Counted from the stretch's first letter, positions 12,601 through 27,600 are shown. The stretch: DNA of 64,000 bases from Rhynochetos jubatus (GCA_027574665.1 CM050649.1:64384150-64448149); one strand, 5' to 3'. Translations and numbers: made by a program. The notes: a model not told the origin generated them from the sequence alone.

Positions 12601-15600
12601 ATGCCATAGAATCACAGAATGGTTTGGGTTGGAAGGGACCTTAAAGACCATCCAGTTCCAACCCCCCTGCCATGGGCAGGGACATCCTCCACTAGACCAG
12701 GTTGCTCACAGCCTCATCCAGCCTGGCCTGGAACACTGCCAGGGATGGGGCACCCACAGCTTCTCTGGGCAACCTGTGCCAGTGCCTCACCACCCTCTCC
12801 GGGAAGAATTTCTTCCTGATATCCAATCTAAATCTCCCTGCTTTCAATTTAAACCCATTACCCCTTGTCCTGTCTCTACAGGCCCTTGTAAATAGCCCCA
12901 CCACCCCAGCTTCCTTGGCCCCTTCAGGTACTGGAAGGTGCTATAAGTTCTCCCCGGAGCCTTCTCTTCTCCAGGCTGAACAAGCCCAACTCTCTCAGCC
13001 TGTCCCCACAGCAGAGGTGCTCCAGCCCTCTGAGCATCTTCGTGGCCTCCTCTGGACTTGCTCCAACTGGTCGATATCCTTCTTATGTTTGGGGCTCCAC
13101 AGCTGGAGGCAGCACTGCAGGTGGGGTCTCATGAGAGCAGAGTAGAGGGGGAGAATCACCTCCATTGGCCTGCTGGCCACACTTCTTCTGATACATCCCA
13201 GGATATGGGAGGGACTTGTTTTTTAAATTCCTGTGAGCATCCACACTGTCATTGAATTTTCTGAGTTGAATCACACCTGATTTACACTAGTATGAAAGAG
13301 AGAAGTGAATCAAATCAAGTCTACAGGGTGCTCCTTAGTATGTATGTCTAGCATGCTCATTTTATTTCCACATCACTTGTGTGTTTTAAACTTTTCATCC
13401 TGTTACCCCTTGAAAAGTTAAGATACATGGAATCCAGTGTATAGCATTAGTAAAATGCCTTACGTTGCAAGCCGCGAACTTTCACATGGATACTGCTGAA
13501 CTTATACTGCATTCTGAATTAGTTACATGAAGGAAGGTCCCAAACCAGGTGTAAACTAGAAAGGTAAGATAGCCACATCCATCACCAGAAGCTGCATCTT
13601 TGAGGTAGGAAAAGGAACAACCCGCCTGGAGACAGAGAAAGGATCCCATGAGGAACAAGAATACCTCAGACTCAAACATTGCTATTGGGTTGAACCATCA
13701 TGTGAAGGGAGGGGAACATAGATTGTAAAACTGTAATTGCTCTGAGATTCTTTTGTTTGGGGTCACGCTCTGAAGACACCCAACTTGAGCTGTTCTTCAC
13801 TGCTGTACCTCTCAATGAATTTGTCTGGTGTACATTGTGAGGGAGATTCTGCTTCAGGAAACATAGGGTTAAGCCTGAGGGAATGGGAAAAACATGAGAG
13901 TGAGTGTGTGTGTGCATGAGAAGTTGAGAAGGGCATCCATGAGCTCATGGCAGTCATCTGCTGCCAAGGGACTCTGGTCTCAGCAGTTAAATTCTCGGGT
14001 GGTGAGTGCGCAACTCCTCGGTTGGTGTGCGAACGCTTGGGTAGTGGCTTCCCCCTTAACAGGCACACAACATGACAGATGCTTTAGACATTTAGATTAT
14101 GTCGTTCAGCAGTGGTGATTTATTTATGAAGCTAAAGATGCCTCTATGTACTTTATAAATGAGCAAGCAGATATTAAGTGTGGAGGGGGATTGAACTAGA
14201 TTTTACTATAAATAGATGTAGGCATGCCACACAGCACCAAAATAATCTTAATACTTTAAAGTGCAGCTTCTATTTCCAAAATGCCCCAACAATGTAATTG
14301 TAAAAACATTAGGTTTTTATTGTATGTAAAGGGTGGTTTTGTGTTTGCAGCCTCGAACTTTGCTTTGGAACCGTTCATGTGTAAAAGGAAATAGAGGCTT
14401 GAAACTGAAAAGCAAAGCTAAAGAAAGCACGTGCTTTGCTGTTCTTTCTAAGAAAAAGCTTTAAGTCAACTCACTAGCTTATCGTTTCTGTGGAAAGATC
14501 AAGGAAAAGTTTCTGTTGTTGGCAGAAAAATTATTTTTGCAAATACAAAGGTAGAAACAGATATTTTTAAGTAGACTGTAGTGAATTTTAAAATGTGGAA
14601 AGTCACTTATTTCATCATGATGCTAGCTGTTTTCTCCATAACATCTGTAGGAATGACAAATGTTACAACCACAGTAAATAAATAAATTATAAAGCTGGAA
14701 ATAGCTATCAGAGATACAAAACTTGATCATTGTTTGGTTCCCTCATGGGCGTTTTGCAAGTGTTGGATGTTAATATTGTTAGAATATGTGATAGTGGGTT
14801 ACCTTACATTCAGTATTTATAACTTTATTGCTTGAAATCCTGCTTTCTCAATACTTTGCTCTCTATTTCATTAGCAGTTATCACTGTTAGAAAAATCAAT
14901 TGGTGTTGCTGCAGGAGCAATCTCTCATGGATTTTAATTTTCAGTGTTGCTGCTCCACATCTTTTATCAGTATTTATTAGTTTCTTCTGTTTTATTCATT
15001 ATCATTGGCAGTACAGGTTCAACTTCAGACAGTGTGGACACTGAAACAAGTTTTAGAGCTAGATTTTCAAATATTGTCTTATAACAATGAAGAAAGTGGA
15101 AGCATTTTATGTGTTACGATGCACAAGAGCCACCCGAAGGAGGGCCCCTTCTCTTGCACAGCTCTTTTCCCCAAATATGAATCACAGATCTTGTGCCCAC
15201 AACCTCCTCAACCCCACTGTCCTCATCTTTTAGTCCTTCCTTCCCCCTCTCCCTTTGTGACCTTAGTCACCAGGGAGTGTGCAGGAGAACAGGCTGTAAG
15301 AGCTTCTGTCTCCTGCAGATATGGAGAATGGGAAAAGCTGATGATGTAAGAGATTCCATTTGGAAAATGAAGTGCATTTACTGTAAACTGTCCTCTTCAA
15401 ACTCGCACCACTGTAAAGACACAGGGTAAATTCTGCTTTGAGGCAACCGTTTGCTTCTATATTGGCATCAAACTTGTAGGAGGTCAATATATGTCAAGTA
15501 CCAGTCCTTGTCGGTGGAAAAATGTTACTATCTCAGGATGTGCCATTCTTCATAAAAAACATTAAGCTGTTGAACTTCCTTTCTTCAGACATTTATTTTA

Positions 15601-18600
15601 CATGTTGTTTCTTTGAAACTGATCATATATTCATAAAATACAAACATGTTTCTGGTATAAGAAGATGCTTCTTTTTCATCCTTAATTTCTAATGATTTCT
15701 TTTTCTTATGCTTACCACAAATATGAATATTTTTTCACAATCCTACTCAGCATCTTGAAATTTTGGCATATTGCTTTTAACATTTTCAGATAGACATCTC
15801 TTAGCCACAATTTCTGTTTGAAATATTTGGATTTTTTCTTTTTTTCTTATTTTTTCCCCATGTAATCATCCTTTCCTTCAGTGACTAGACATTAATTCTC
15901 TTGAAATTGAGTTTTCTTCAAATATTGATCAGTTCCCTCTTTGCATTTCAGTCTTCTGTTCCCTCATCTTCTCCCAGAGGAGAAATGAAAAAAAAAAAAT
16001 TCTGCTGCTTGTGGTATTTTGAATTAATCTAATCCATACTATTTTATAGACTTGTTGAAAACAACGAAGTAATTAATTTTGGTCTTGGAAACCTACACTG
16101 CACAGGAAATTAAAACAAGTGTATGTAAAAAAAATGTGTGTTAGTTTTCCCTCTGTTGATCTCAGCTCTGCTGTCTGACCCTTTGGATTACTATGGAACA
16201 TTGGTAAGATGGGCTATAAGTAAGTTTTCACATTGGTCTACTGGGACATGTGGTGCAAAGTGCTGATGTACAGAGTTCTGTGTTGATGTTGCTGTACTAA
16301 ATTCATTCATCATGTATTTCAAGATAGGCTCTTTCTAGCTTTGATCCTCAAAGTTTTAGCCACTTTTGATTGAGAACTTGAAAAGAAAATCTAACAAAAA
16401 TATCTTAGAAAATTTAATTTTTATACTTTTCTGCTCCATATATCTTTATTCTTTCAGCTATGAGGGCATTTTGCCTTTTGTCTTCTTTGATTCCCATTCT
16501 TTTTCCAGCAAAGCATTTTTCTGTGCATGTAACTGAAGTGACTATTTACACCCCATTCACTGAGATTCAATAAACAGTGATGTATGGTTGTTTCTGGTGG
16601 TACCGCATAGCCAAGAAAAAGTAGTGTGGATAAAATCTCATTTTTCCTTCTTTGCACTACAGTAAGTTATCTTTGATTCCTCCCCTTTTGCCTGTATTTG
16701 TATACACAGAGTAGGGATAATACACTGGTTACCCTGAAATCTGTCTGCCTATATATATCTTAAAATATCTGTTAATATTAGAAAATTTTATTGATATTCA
16801 GGAATGTTTCCTGACTTGATAAAGCTCTTACTAGTAAATATTAACTGCAAATTGGCAGCTATGTTGGAGCTACATTATTTAGAAATACTTAAGGAGGAAT
16901 ATTAAATATTTGTTACTAGAGACAGAGCTCATTAATTTGAATGAATTATTGTGTGCACTTGTCCAATATTTTCCTTTAATAATGTATTTTTTTGTGTGTT
17001 ATGGGTTAAAATGGAATGCTAGCTGTTTATGATACTTAAATAAGAAAGCAGAAACAAATATGAATCATAGATTCATAGCGTAGTTTGAGTTGGAAGGAAC
17101 CTTAAAGACCATCTAGTTCCAACAAGGAACTAGAAGGTAATGGCCTTTTAAAAACTATTGTATAAAACATTTTATATGGTCAGGAGAAAAGGCAGGATAA
17201 CATTCATTTTATTAAAAAAAAGATATACCAATAGCACATCAAATGTCAGAAAAGCGACACCAGCAAGTATCAGAAATTCTGTGAGAGCCTCCACAGGGCT
17301 TGTTTTATCACAGGAGCTATCATTTAGTTTCAAATTCTGTCTTGTAGGTAGCCCTAAGAAAGATCTTGCCAGGATCTTTCAAATGGCATTTTAATGATCT
17401 GACATCCTGAATAACATTTACATGCCTGTATTTCTCCTTGAAGCACAAATACTTGAAAGTGCAAGATGTGGCCTTAAAAGCTCTAGCTTCTTAGAAGCAT
17501 GAAGTATGGACTTATAATCACAATTTTTATTACTTTAATGGAAATGGAGAGTGTCACTTTCCATATTACTTTTCTATTATTAACTAGCTTAAATTATGAA
17601 TAAACATCCCTTAAGCTTAATTTCTTTAACTCAAAGCAGAATGATTTTTAATATCATCTAACCAGCAGAAATTAACTGCAGACACCAAAACTTTAGTGTA
17701 GTTCAGTCTGACCCTTTTTCCAGAATTGTGGACTGGTTGAACTGGTGTTTCCTCACAGGAAGCGTTTTTATAAATGAAATATGTCTGTTATTACTGCTGT
17801 CTATGCTCACACAGTCCAGTTTCTGCTTATTTCCAATAATGAGGCTATTTATTTGCACACAGAAAATGGTGCTTCAGAGAGGGAATTGAAAAACCAAGAA
17901 ATATTCACTGGTATACGAAGCATAATACTAAGTGATGGCAATAGGCTAATCTTAAGGGAGAATTTTTCTGAGGAGGACAGTCATGGAAACTAGTGATTAG
18001 CTTACTCAGCATGGTTTCTCACTTCCCATCCATTCTCATATTGATCTGTCTTTAAATATAGACAGAGTGTGGATTAGAGTGTTCCCACCTCCACATATAT
18101 CCTACCAAAAGATTGGTAGCAAAGGGACAGAAGGAAATCCATAGCCTTTATTGGAAAAGACAGTATAAAAAAGAAAATTGTAGCTGCTGCTCTCCCTGGC
18201 CTTTGTGGGAGAGAATATATTCCTGCTGCTACTGCTTTCATTTGTGCGAGGATGGAAAAGTTGTGAAGAGGAATTAAAATACCGCTCTAGGAGTTGGCAG
18301 AAAATTAGGGACAGATTATCAGAAGAAACTTTCTATCCTCTTTGGTGCAGAGTCCTAGCCATACCTCCCTGCGCCAAGGAGAAGAGTTTGCCCTCATCTG
18401 CTCTCCTGTCTGGGGGTGAGAGGGAGAAAAAGAGGCCGAGGTTGAGCAGGAAAGCCAGTGCCCTGGGATGTGCTGCCCAGCTCTCAGTAGGGCGAGGATG
18501 CGCTCCTGCACACTTCTCCTTCCTTGAGAGACTTCTGGTCCTGAGAAGGGGAGAGAGAAGGCTGCCTTGATATTGTCTTGATTATCTGCAGTGTTTTACA

Positions 18601-21600
18601 GTGAGGTAGAAATGGATCCAAAGGGTTGGGCCCCGAGAGCAAACTTCCCAGCTTGAGGCAGAAATCATAGATGTTGTTACTGTGGCGGTTGCATGAAACC
18701 TAAACCGTAAAATCAAGTAGAAAGCCTTAGCTTGAAGAAAAACCTAGGTCCCTCTGGAGCAGGCTATCTGCACGCTTTCTGGGCAGCATGTGGCTGTGGG
18801 TCTGGTTTGAAGTCCCCATAGCCCTAAAACACAACCATTCAAATGTCTACTCTTCCCCCTCCCACAGCCACCCCCCCCTCCCTGAGCTGAAAATGTGCTA
18901 TTTAATGAGGGCAGTCTTGCTGTCCCAATGAAAAAAAGCTTTTAGGATATAACTTAAAAGGGTATGCACTGGGAATGGTATCAAGGCATGTGGAGCAGAT
19001 GGAGGCAACAAAGCCTCCTGAGATCAGTGCTGGAGGACTGGATTGGATGAGGGAATCCAGACATGGGGCAGATCCACCTGTCTTGTCCCCCAGTGTAAAA
19101 TATTCAACAAACGGTAGCCTAGATGTTCCCCCAGAGAGAACAGCCTTTGACTGAGCTAGCAATGAAGCAGCACAGACTGTCAAGGCTTAGGGTCATTCCT
19201 TTCTCTGTTTTAGAAGCATGCGACCTCTATGCATTTTGGGAGGCTCAAAATGATTTAGAGCAGCTGTGCAGGAGTATTACAAGTTGCTCCTTATAAGAAG
19301 CATTGGATCAGCATCTCTCAGGTGCCAGGATTTATAATGCTTGGATAGAGCGGAGCCACTGCCACCAACAAGGAGGCTCCAACAAGACAGAGTCAGCACC
19401 AATTAGGTAAACTAGTCATTTGTACATGCCATAACTGGAGCAAAGGAAGTATAAAGGAAGCAGAGTGCTCTAAGACAGGATGGAATAAGTTTAAATTAAA
19501 AAAAAACAACCCACAGTATAACAGCAAGCAAAATCCTCAGCTGGATCCCAGCTTGATATAACAGTGGGTTTGTATTATTAATCCAATATGAATATTGATT
19601 TTACACTGACTATTGCCTGTCTAATTTGATCTATCTTGGTAGAAGTCTGGCTTTGCTCTGAATATGTGTGCTTTAAGGAAAAATATCTTCATTTGGGTGC
19701 TATGTTACTTCTGTAGCCTGTAAATTGTCCTTAATTAAGAACTTAATAGGAAAAATTGCCACTGGATGGTGCTGCTTGCTATTCTAAGGACTCGATAGGA
19801 TTGTTGGCTTTAAAAGATGCTGTCACCCAGGTTCCACTTTTCGCAGAATGCTATTTTTTGAAATAATAGGAGTCATATTTTCATCACTATGTGTAAAAAC
19901 TAATTTCCAAATGTCCGTTTGCTAATTTCTGTTGCCTTTTAAAACTAATTTTGAACGGTATTTTATTCAATTTGTGAAAGACTGTCAAGCCCAAATGTGT
20001 TGCCTTGCCCTGCATACTATGTATGTTGAGGGTTGGGTTTGTTTTCTTTCTGTTTGAGACAGGCAATAGAACATTAAATTAGCTTAATTGAATGCTGCTG
20101 TTCAACTTCTACCCTGCCTGCGGCAACCAGAGGGGCAGAGAGCCATGAAGTCTTAAAATTTTAACAAGGTCTTAGAACACACATACACTTCTAATGCATA
20201 CAAACAGTGACAAGAAGCACTCATCTTCTTTTGGGGCTTCAAATGGTGTCTTCCTTCAGCAAGAGCAAGGACAAAAGTGAATGAACAAACATGAGACAGT
20301 GTAGGGGGCAGGCTTGGAGGAAGATGTGATGGAATGATCTAAAGAGGAAATGAATCCAGAGTAGAAAACTGGAGTGAGGAAGAGAGGAGATGTCAGGAAT
20401 GAAAGACTCTCCAGAGAAGCTGCTGGCTAGGGCAGAAAGATGCTCGTCAAGGTCATGGCTGCAGTTTGCCATACTGTTGTTCATAGTGCATGGTTGTAGT
20501 TCTGTATGGTCATATTACTCTAATATTAAAAGAAAGCTAACAAAGATTCATACAGGGAAGGTAAATCAGGTTTGTTCATCACTTATGTGATATGGTCCAT
20601 GTAGTATTTTTACTAGAAATTCACAATCTTATTAGTCTTGAGGAGGCTGGGATAACGGGGGAAATAAAGATGGTGACTTCTTCTTCAGTTTCAGAAAACT
20701 GAAACTGCAGATATAATGAGGATCTTGCAGACCCCATGAATAGTGCTTTTTGGGCACAAAAATGAGGGTGTGCATCAGGAATGATATCAAGGCACATGGT
20801 GTGGAAGGAGGCAGCAAAGCCTGCTGAGATCAGTGCTGCAAGACTGAAAGCTCGTTGCCAGGCCAGACTGACAATATACAACAGCTTTTGTCATGTCAGC
20901 CCACAGTAGTGGTCTGGTTTATCATCTGGATAGCAATATTAGTCCTTTACTGGGTCATGACCAGATCTCTCTACTTTAGTCATATAGCACAGAAGTGAGG
21001 TGCCTTGTCACATAAAAATGATCACCATCCTGTTTTTGCACAGGGCTCCACTTTCTATTAATCTGACCTGGCTCAAGGCCCTGATTTACAGAACTTCAGC
21101 TCATTCATTACTGTCTGTCCAGTTTCACATTAAGACAAAATCCCCAAATCTGTATCAAATAAAAAGATTCACTTTTCAAATTTGACTATGAGGAGCTCTC
21201 AGTCAATCAGATGTTACTGGATATTCCCCTTCTGGCATTTCCCAGAGATGTATAAAAATAATTTTCTTACATCAGAGGCATTCCAACAGGTAGAGGCTGG
21301 AAAACATCCATGTAATGATATAGATATGGCTGACTCCTCTTTTCGGTATGACTCTGATAGAAGTATTTACTAGGGATGACACTATACATTTTTATCCCTA
21401 GTTCTCATTAGCAATATTCTGAGGTGGGAGGTTATTTCAAAACTAGACTCGACTTAGAAGTCAAGCAATCATTTCAACTCCCATCATATAGGAATAAACA
21501 CCCTTCTGGATCCTCTGGCCAACATCTGCACAAATGTTGTTTCCCTCCTTCCTTCCAGGCTCTACACTCTTTTCTCCAGCTTTGCTTTTCCCCCAAGTTT

Positions 21601-24600
21601 CTAAGGCATAAAAATGTAATGGTTTCAATAGTCTTGTTTATCTCATACAGCAACAATACCTCTATCCTTGCATCATCTGAGGGCTACTTTGAACCGGTTA
21701 ATTCAGTGTTCCATATCAGCATGAAGCTTCAGGCCATCCGTTTTTCTTTACAAACAGCAAGTACTAATATCACTGAGGAAGAAAGCTCATAGAGAATGAA
21801 AAGACTGCAAGTGGTGCATATTGTCTATTCAAAGTCTTTGACAGAGCTATGGAGTAACAAATACCTTTGCAGAATATGGAGTCAGCTTACAGATATTCTA
21901 TATAGAAGAGGGGAATTAATTAAACAGATGATTTATGCACAGAAAATAATTTTATTTCCTTCTCTCTCTCTCTCTCTCCTATGCACTGTGTTTTACATAT
22001 AAAATTGATGTCAGCTGGTGAAACTTTATGTAGTTACTGAATCATAGAATTTCAGGGCTATCTTTCCTAACAAAACTCACGAGATATCCCTACCTTGTAC
22101 TTCTTAGCCTGTTCAGTCAATATACTATAGGAGTACAAGTGAACACAGGCATTAACTTGTCTTGGATACTATACAGCATTGCTTTTAATCACCTTCTATT
22201 TAAGAAAATAATCTGTATGTTGAAATATTGCATCAGGAAGTGGCAAATTGCTGCCTTCTGTGCCTTTCCCTAAGGCAGGGTAGTTTATACCATGACTTTC
22301 TCCACTGACATGGAATCAGAACAAGTAATTTGGCACAGTATCTGAGTGAAAATGGATATTATAGCAGAATGTCATAGATGGGTGCTTTCTTACCTTGGGG
22401 TTGTGAAGACATTCTTTGGGAGTTACGCAGTTTGCCATAGAACCTAATGTTTCTATTTAAAAAAAACCCCAAGCCTTCTATGGTTGGGATTTTTTCTGTA
22501 AAAAGGGCTTACTGAATATATATGGAATGTTATTTTCACAGAGTTACAAGGATCAGCCATTTATTGTGCAATTAATACGAACGCATGTTAGTACTAAAAT
22601 ATGCAGATATGTTTCCAGGTCCATAGACCTCTCCACTCTGTGCTCTTATCTGGGCACATATTTAATGCACATGGTTGTACTATTATACTGCATCACCATT
22701 GAATTATTGTAAAAATGGGCAAGTTGTTGGTCCAGTGTTTATTTTTTCTTAAAGCAAGGCATACGTCTGTACAGTGATGAGGTGCTGACATGTTGTCTTG
22801 CAAAAATGAGATTTTCTAAAAATTTAACCTAGTGTAAAGTCTTATTTTATGATTTGAATGTCTGCATGTATAGAATATATATAGATAGTGTCCTAATGTG
22901 CAGATGAAGATATAAATAGCTGTTCATGCTGTCACTGATTTTTGTGATGCCTGTAGTCGTATTCAGATCCTTGATGCGCATCATCTTTCAGCAGCTGTAC
23001 CCTACGTGCCTGCCTCAAGTCCATCCCTGAATACTGCATCAGTATTTCATACTTTCTAAACGATGTCAAGCAGCTCCCTTTTGCTTCATTAAAATCCCTA
23101 CAGAATTTACTTGCTATTGCTTAACTAAGTAATTCTGAGGCAATTAATTTACCGTTACCATTCATTTTGCACTAGCTGTTGAGACACACCTCCTGTAAGG
23201 GTTTCCCTTGTGCTGGGAAAAGCACCCCGCAGCTGAAGAAGCTCCATAACTGCTTCTGCAGAATTTGTGTAGGGAGAAACAGAGGGGAGGAGGGTCAGGA
23301 AGGAAAGTATTAGCTGCCATCACCAGCTGAAGGGGAGGTATGTTGCTATGCCTTTCCTAACTGGTACTGGTTAGATGATTTCTTTACTATAGATGAGCAG
23401 GAAGAAAATCATGTAAATACATTTGCCTCCAATGACCTTCCTTTTCTGCTGCTCTGATCTCACCTCCACCTTACTCTATCCTGTATTTCTAGTCTAACGG
23501 TTTACATTCTGTCCAAATTGTGAAACCGGCCAGAAGTAAAGCAAATTTTCATGAGTTGAGAATTTGATGCCTTTCAGCTTTCAAGTGGATCTACTGCAGG
23601 GCAGAGTTCAAAGTATTGCAAGGCTTTTTTTGATCCTTGTTATTTTCTAACATAGCCCAAAATTTTCAGTTATGCTGCTTAACAGAGTTAGGAAAAAATT
23701 GCATAAATTAGTTATGTAAATTACAATTGTTTTTCTGCAAATTTTGGTTTTGATTTCAGCTTCTGATGCCAGTTTCAGGATGCAGCGTTAATTTGCAGAA
23801 CTGTAAGTGAATCAAAAGCTATCCTGGAGCAAATTTTACTCCACTTCTCTCTCTCGTTATAACTTGACAATAAATAATTGAACGTGAGACTTTAAAAAGT
23901 TTAAGAGAGATTTGGCTGTTGATTTTACAGGAAAGATCTCAGCTGCTGTGGAGGTAGGTGGGAAATGCATAAAACCCATTTGTGGATATAAGCTTGGGAA
24001 TAATCACCTCCTGTTGAAATGCAGCAATGCTGCCACTTTCCAATGAAAACTAATTTCTCAGTAAAATAATCAGTTTAATACAACAGGTTTCACTGGAAGA
24101 AAAAGAGGATAAAAAATGAATCGAGGCTACATTTGAAGCTTTACATTAAAGTCACTGACAGTGATCTTTCAACTGCTGTTTATCACTTATAAAGAAGGAC
24201 TTGTGGAAATAAAATGTTGGGTATGATATATAATTTATCAAATATTTTCAGAAGCACATTTTGGAAATATGCATGCCCTGGATTTCTGCTTGGAAATGTA
24301 TGCTCTGAAATAGCACACAGGTCACCATTCAATTGGCTTCTAAATAATTTCCTTTTACCTCCTGGAGCATTGTACAAAATAAAGTGTTTGGAATTTTGAA
24401 TCATTTTTATAATGATGCTGTTGCAGCCTACCAAAAGATTTTATGAACCCTGCAAACATTCCAAAGCACTTTCAGATAGATAAAGAAATTTAAATCTGGA
24501 GAAGGTCTACGTTGTTTAAATCCAGTTTGCATTAAAGCTCTGGATATGTATATTTTTATTTAATATCAAGCATGAAGATTTGTGGAGTAAACGATTTGGG

Positions 24601-27600
24601 TTGCTGTTCTGGTTTAGGTTGGGGGTGCTCAAGAAGTTGGGAGGGAATACAGTTGGGACAGCTGACCCCAACTGACCGAAGGGATATTCCACACCACATG
24701 GCATCATGCTCAGTGTATAAAGCTGGGGGAGGAAGAATGAAGAGGAGGGACGTTCAGAGTGATGGCGTTTGTCTTCCCAAGTAACTATTATGCATGATGG
24801 AGCACTGCTTTATCTCAACCGATGAGTTTTCTCACTTTTAGCCTTCTGCTTCTCTCCACGATCCCACCAGGAGGGGGGAGCGGGGAGGGAGGGAGGGAGT
24901 GAGGGAGTGGCTGGCTGGGTGATCCTTAGTTGTTAGTTGGGGTTAAACCGCTACAGGTGATTTCAATTCTTACCTTAAAATTAACTCCTGAATTAAGAGT
25001 ATGGAACCTATCATACAGAAACAGCATTCAGCACGTTGTGATTATCACACCACAGGCAATCATGAGACAAACTTAAAATAGAAGTTCTTCCTAATCTTCG
25101 CCTATTCTGAATTGACCCTATAGCATGACACTATTGCATTGCTATTTCCACACCTATGTTGTTATGAATCAGCGTTCATTCAGTGTAACTGTCTTTGCTT
25201 GCTAGAGGATGCACAAAGGTATGCACTTTCTCAAGCACGAGACAGATGAATACAGATCACTTCTCACTTAATCTTTCAAAGTGTCTTTAGATTCAGAAGT
25301 CTACCAAATCTCTCAGCTTTCCTGGGGTAAAATCTTTCTGTTAATTTATTTCTGAGCTCTTTCAATTCTGTACCTGAGCTTTTGTTTCTGTATACACTCT
25401 GAGATTCATCCTGAAATGATATTCATCCTCCTGTCAGGTTTCAAGAAGGGTTTGGATCAGATCCGTACTATTTTCTAAAAGGATAATGATGGAATTTTCC
25501 CTAATATAATGTCCTTAAATGTGTATTAGATGGAACCGTGCTTCAAAGGGTGTCACAGCTTATACCCTGCATGTCTTAATTTCTCCATTTGTAAGCTTTT
25601 AAAAGTGCCTTTACAAATGCAGTATTTGTTGGTGTTTTCTTTATGTGAAAAGAAAATTAAAGAGTTATCCATTCTTTTGTAAACCTACCGAAATCTCAGC
25701 TTTACAGTATTTACCTGTCTCTGAGTTTACATTAGTGTGCTTTCTAGGCTTTATGTTACTGCATAACTTCCGCTTGCTGGTTTGCTGGAATGAAGAGTTG
25801 TACATTTAACAAGTTTTGTGTAATAGAGCTTTGCACCTCAATAGTCTTTTCTTCATTCTTCAGGCTATACTTTTGTATATTACTGAAAAATTACCAGGAT
25901 GAAGGAATTGACAGATGACTCCATTTATACAGCTTCCCCCCCGCCCCGATCTTTCTGTAGAAATAAAAGCGAATTTCACCCATAAGTGACAGCAAACTCT
26001 TGGAAACTGAAAACACAGTCAACTTGATGGATACAATTAAGCATACAAGGGTGACAGCAAAAAATGGTTATATGGAAATATGCTAAAAATCCAAAGCAAA
26101 TCAAATCTCAGAAAACCCATGATATCTTTCTGAGAACTGCAAAAGAGCTACCTAACGTGGGTGGTGGTTAGATGAGGAGGAAGCATCCAGTCTGAGGACA
26201 GCTGAGGATTCCCCAGTCCCTTACCCTTGAATGTACTTTGTCCTGGTAAGAAGCTGATCTCCTTCCCTGTCCAACACCTTTTCTTCATGTTTTCTATTGG
26301 AGAGAACTGTAGGGTCTAATTGCTGCACCCCATTATCACCCACAAGAACTATCAAACATTCTTGAATGCTCCCCACCTTTGCAGAATCAAAAGGGCCATA
26401 CGTGTGTTCATATCAGTGCTCTGAAACTGGAAATCAAAGATGAAAGAGTGACTTATCAGACACATTTCTGTGGGTGGGTGGGAGCTGTACTCTGCGCTAT
26501 ATACTTTTAGGTCATTAGGACATAAAAATGTTGGTCTGATCTCCTGTTTTATCACTATGAAGAGGTTACTCTCCAGTGAATTTTGAAGAAAAACAGAGGA
26601 GAAGGAGACTTCTGACTCCTAGATTAGTAATTTATATATTTATTTTTCTAGTAATTTGGTAAATTTCTTAGTTGTTTACCATTACTGTTAAAAATTTATG
26701 TTCAAGTTAAAAACCCAAAGCCAAATCTTTGCTTTTTTCTTTTCCTTTACAAGCAGGGATTAGGGCCTTCAGATGACCATATCCCGTTGTTTCTTGTTTA
26801 CAAAATATTTCTTATGAAATTAGCAAGGAATGTAGTATTTCTAGACTTCCTTGTTCTTTCTCAGAAATAATTCTGACTTGTGTCTGAATAATATTTAAAC
26901 ACATTAATAGTAAATGCTGTTAATTAGATTCGGTCTTTTGTAGAGCAATTTTTATTAATTACGTTCCTAAGTTAACTGAGTTATTTTACACAATCTGTGA
27001 TCTTCCAGACATCATGGTGGATTAAATAACTACAAATGAGCACTTGGAGGAAAAAGCACATTTTCAGGGCATGCTTGCTTTTGTATTTTCTCCCTGAGAA
27101 CTTTAAGTGCAATTTATTCATTAAATGCATAGACGTGGACAAAGGTCCATATACTGTAGTAATTGGTGCAGTATTAGATGAATGCCTGTGTTGTGATCAG
27201 AGGTTTGGATGCTATTTTCAGATGCATTGCTTGTATGTTAGAGAAACATTAGAGGTGGAGGAGAAGCACCGTTCAAGGCTGGGTTATATACACTGGTGAA
27301 AAGCTTTTGAGGAACTGAGGAGACTGCAACAAAGGTGCCCAACAGGTTTTGGCTGAAGTACCTGGCTTTTTTGAAACCAAAACATTTTGTAGAAAAAATG
27401 TTGATGTAAAAAAACCCACTTTATGAAGAAAGTGCCCCACACCACAAACTGGACCTGGAAACTCAAAGTCTAGTATGCCTGTGCATGTGCAGGATGCATC
27501 TGACCCAGGTCCGACCTATTTGCTTGGGAATTCCTTTGTAGACATCAGAGATGAACAAGTACCTATAAAGAAACAGGTGGATCACCTTGTGGGCGCGCAA

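Noticed and set aside
12551-13274. Cluster of frames on both strands up to 147 codons
   Set aside because: Explained by a CR1 fragment. The minus-strand ones are broken pieces of its reverse transcriptase and the plus-strand ones are shadows.
18205-18570. 121-codon frame in a locally GC-richer part of intron 9
   Set aside because: No motif, no homology that I recognise, and an overlapping frame on the other strand of similar quality.
22038-22057. TGAATCATAGAATTTCAGGG, resembling a CR1 tail
   Set aside because: Only about 20 bp match and the following sequence does not continue as CR1.
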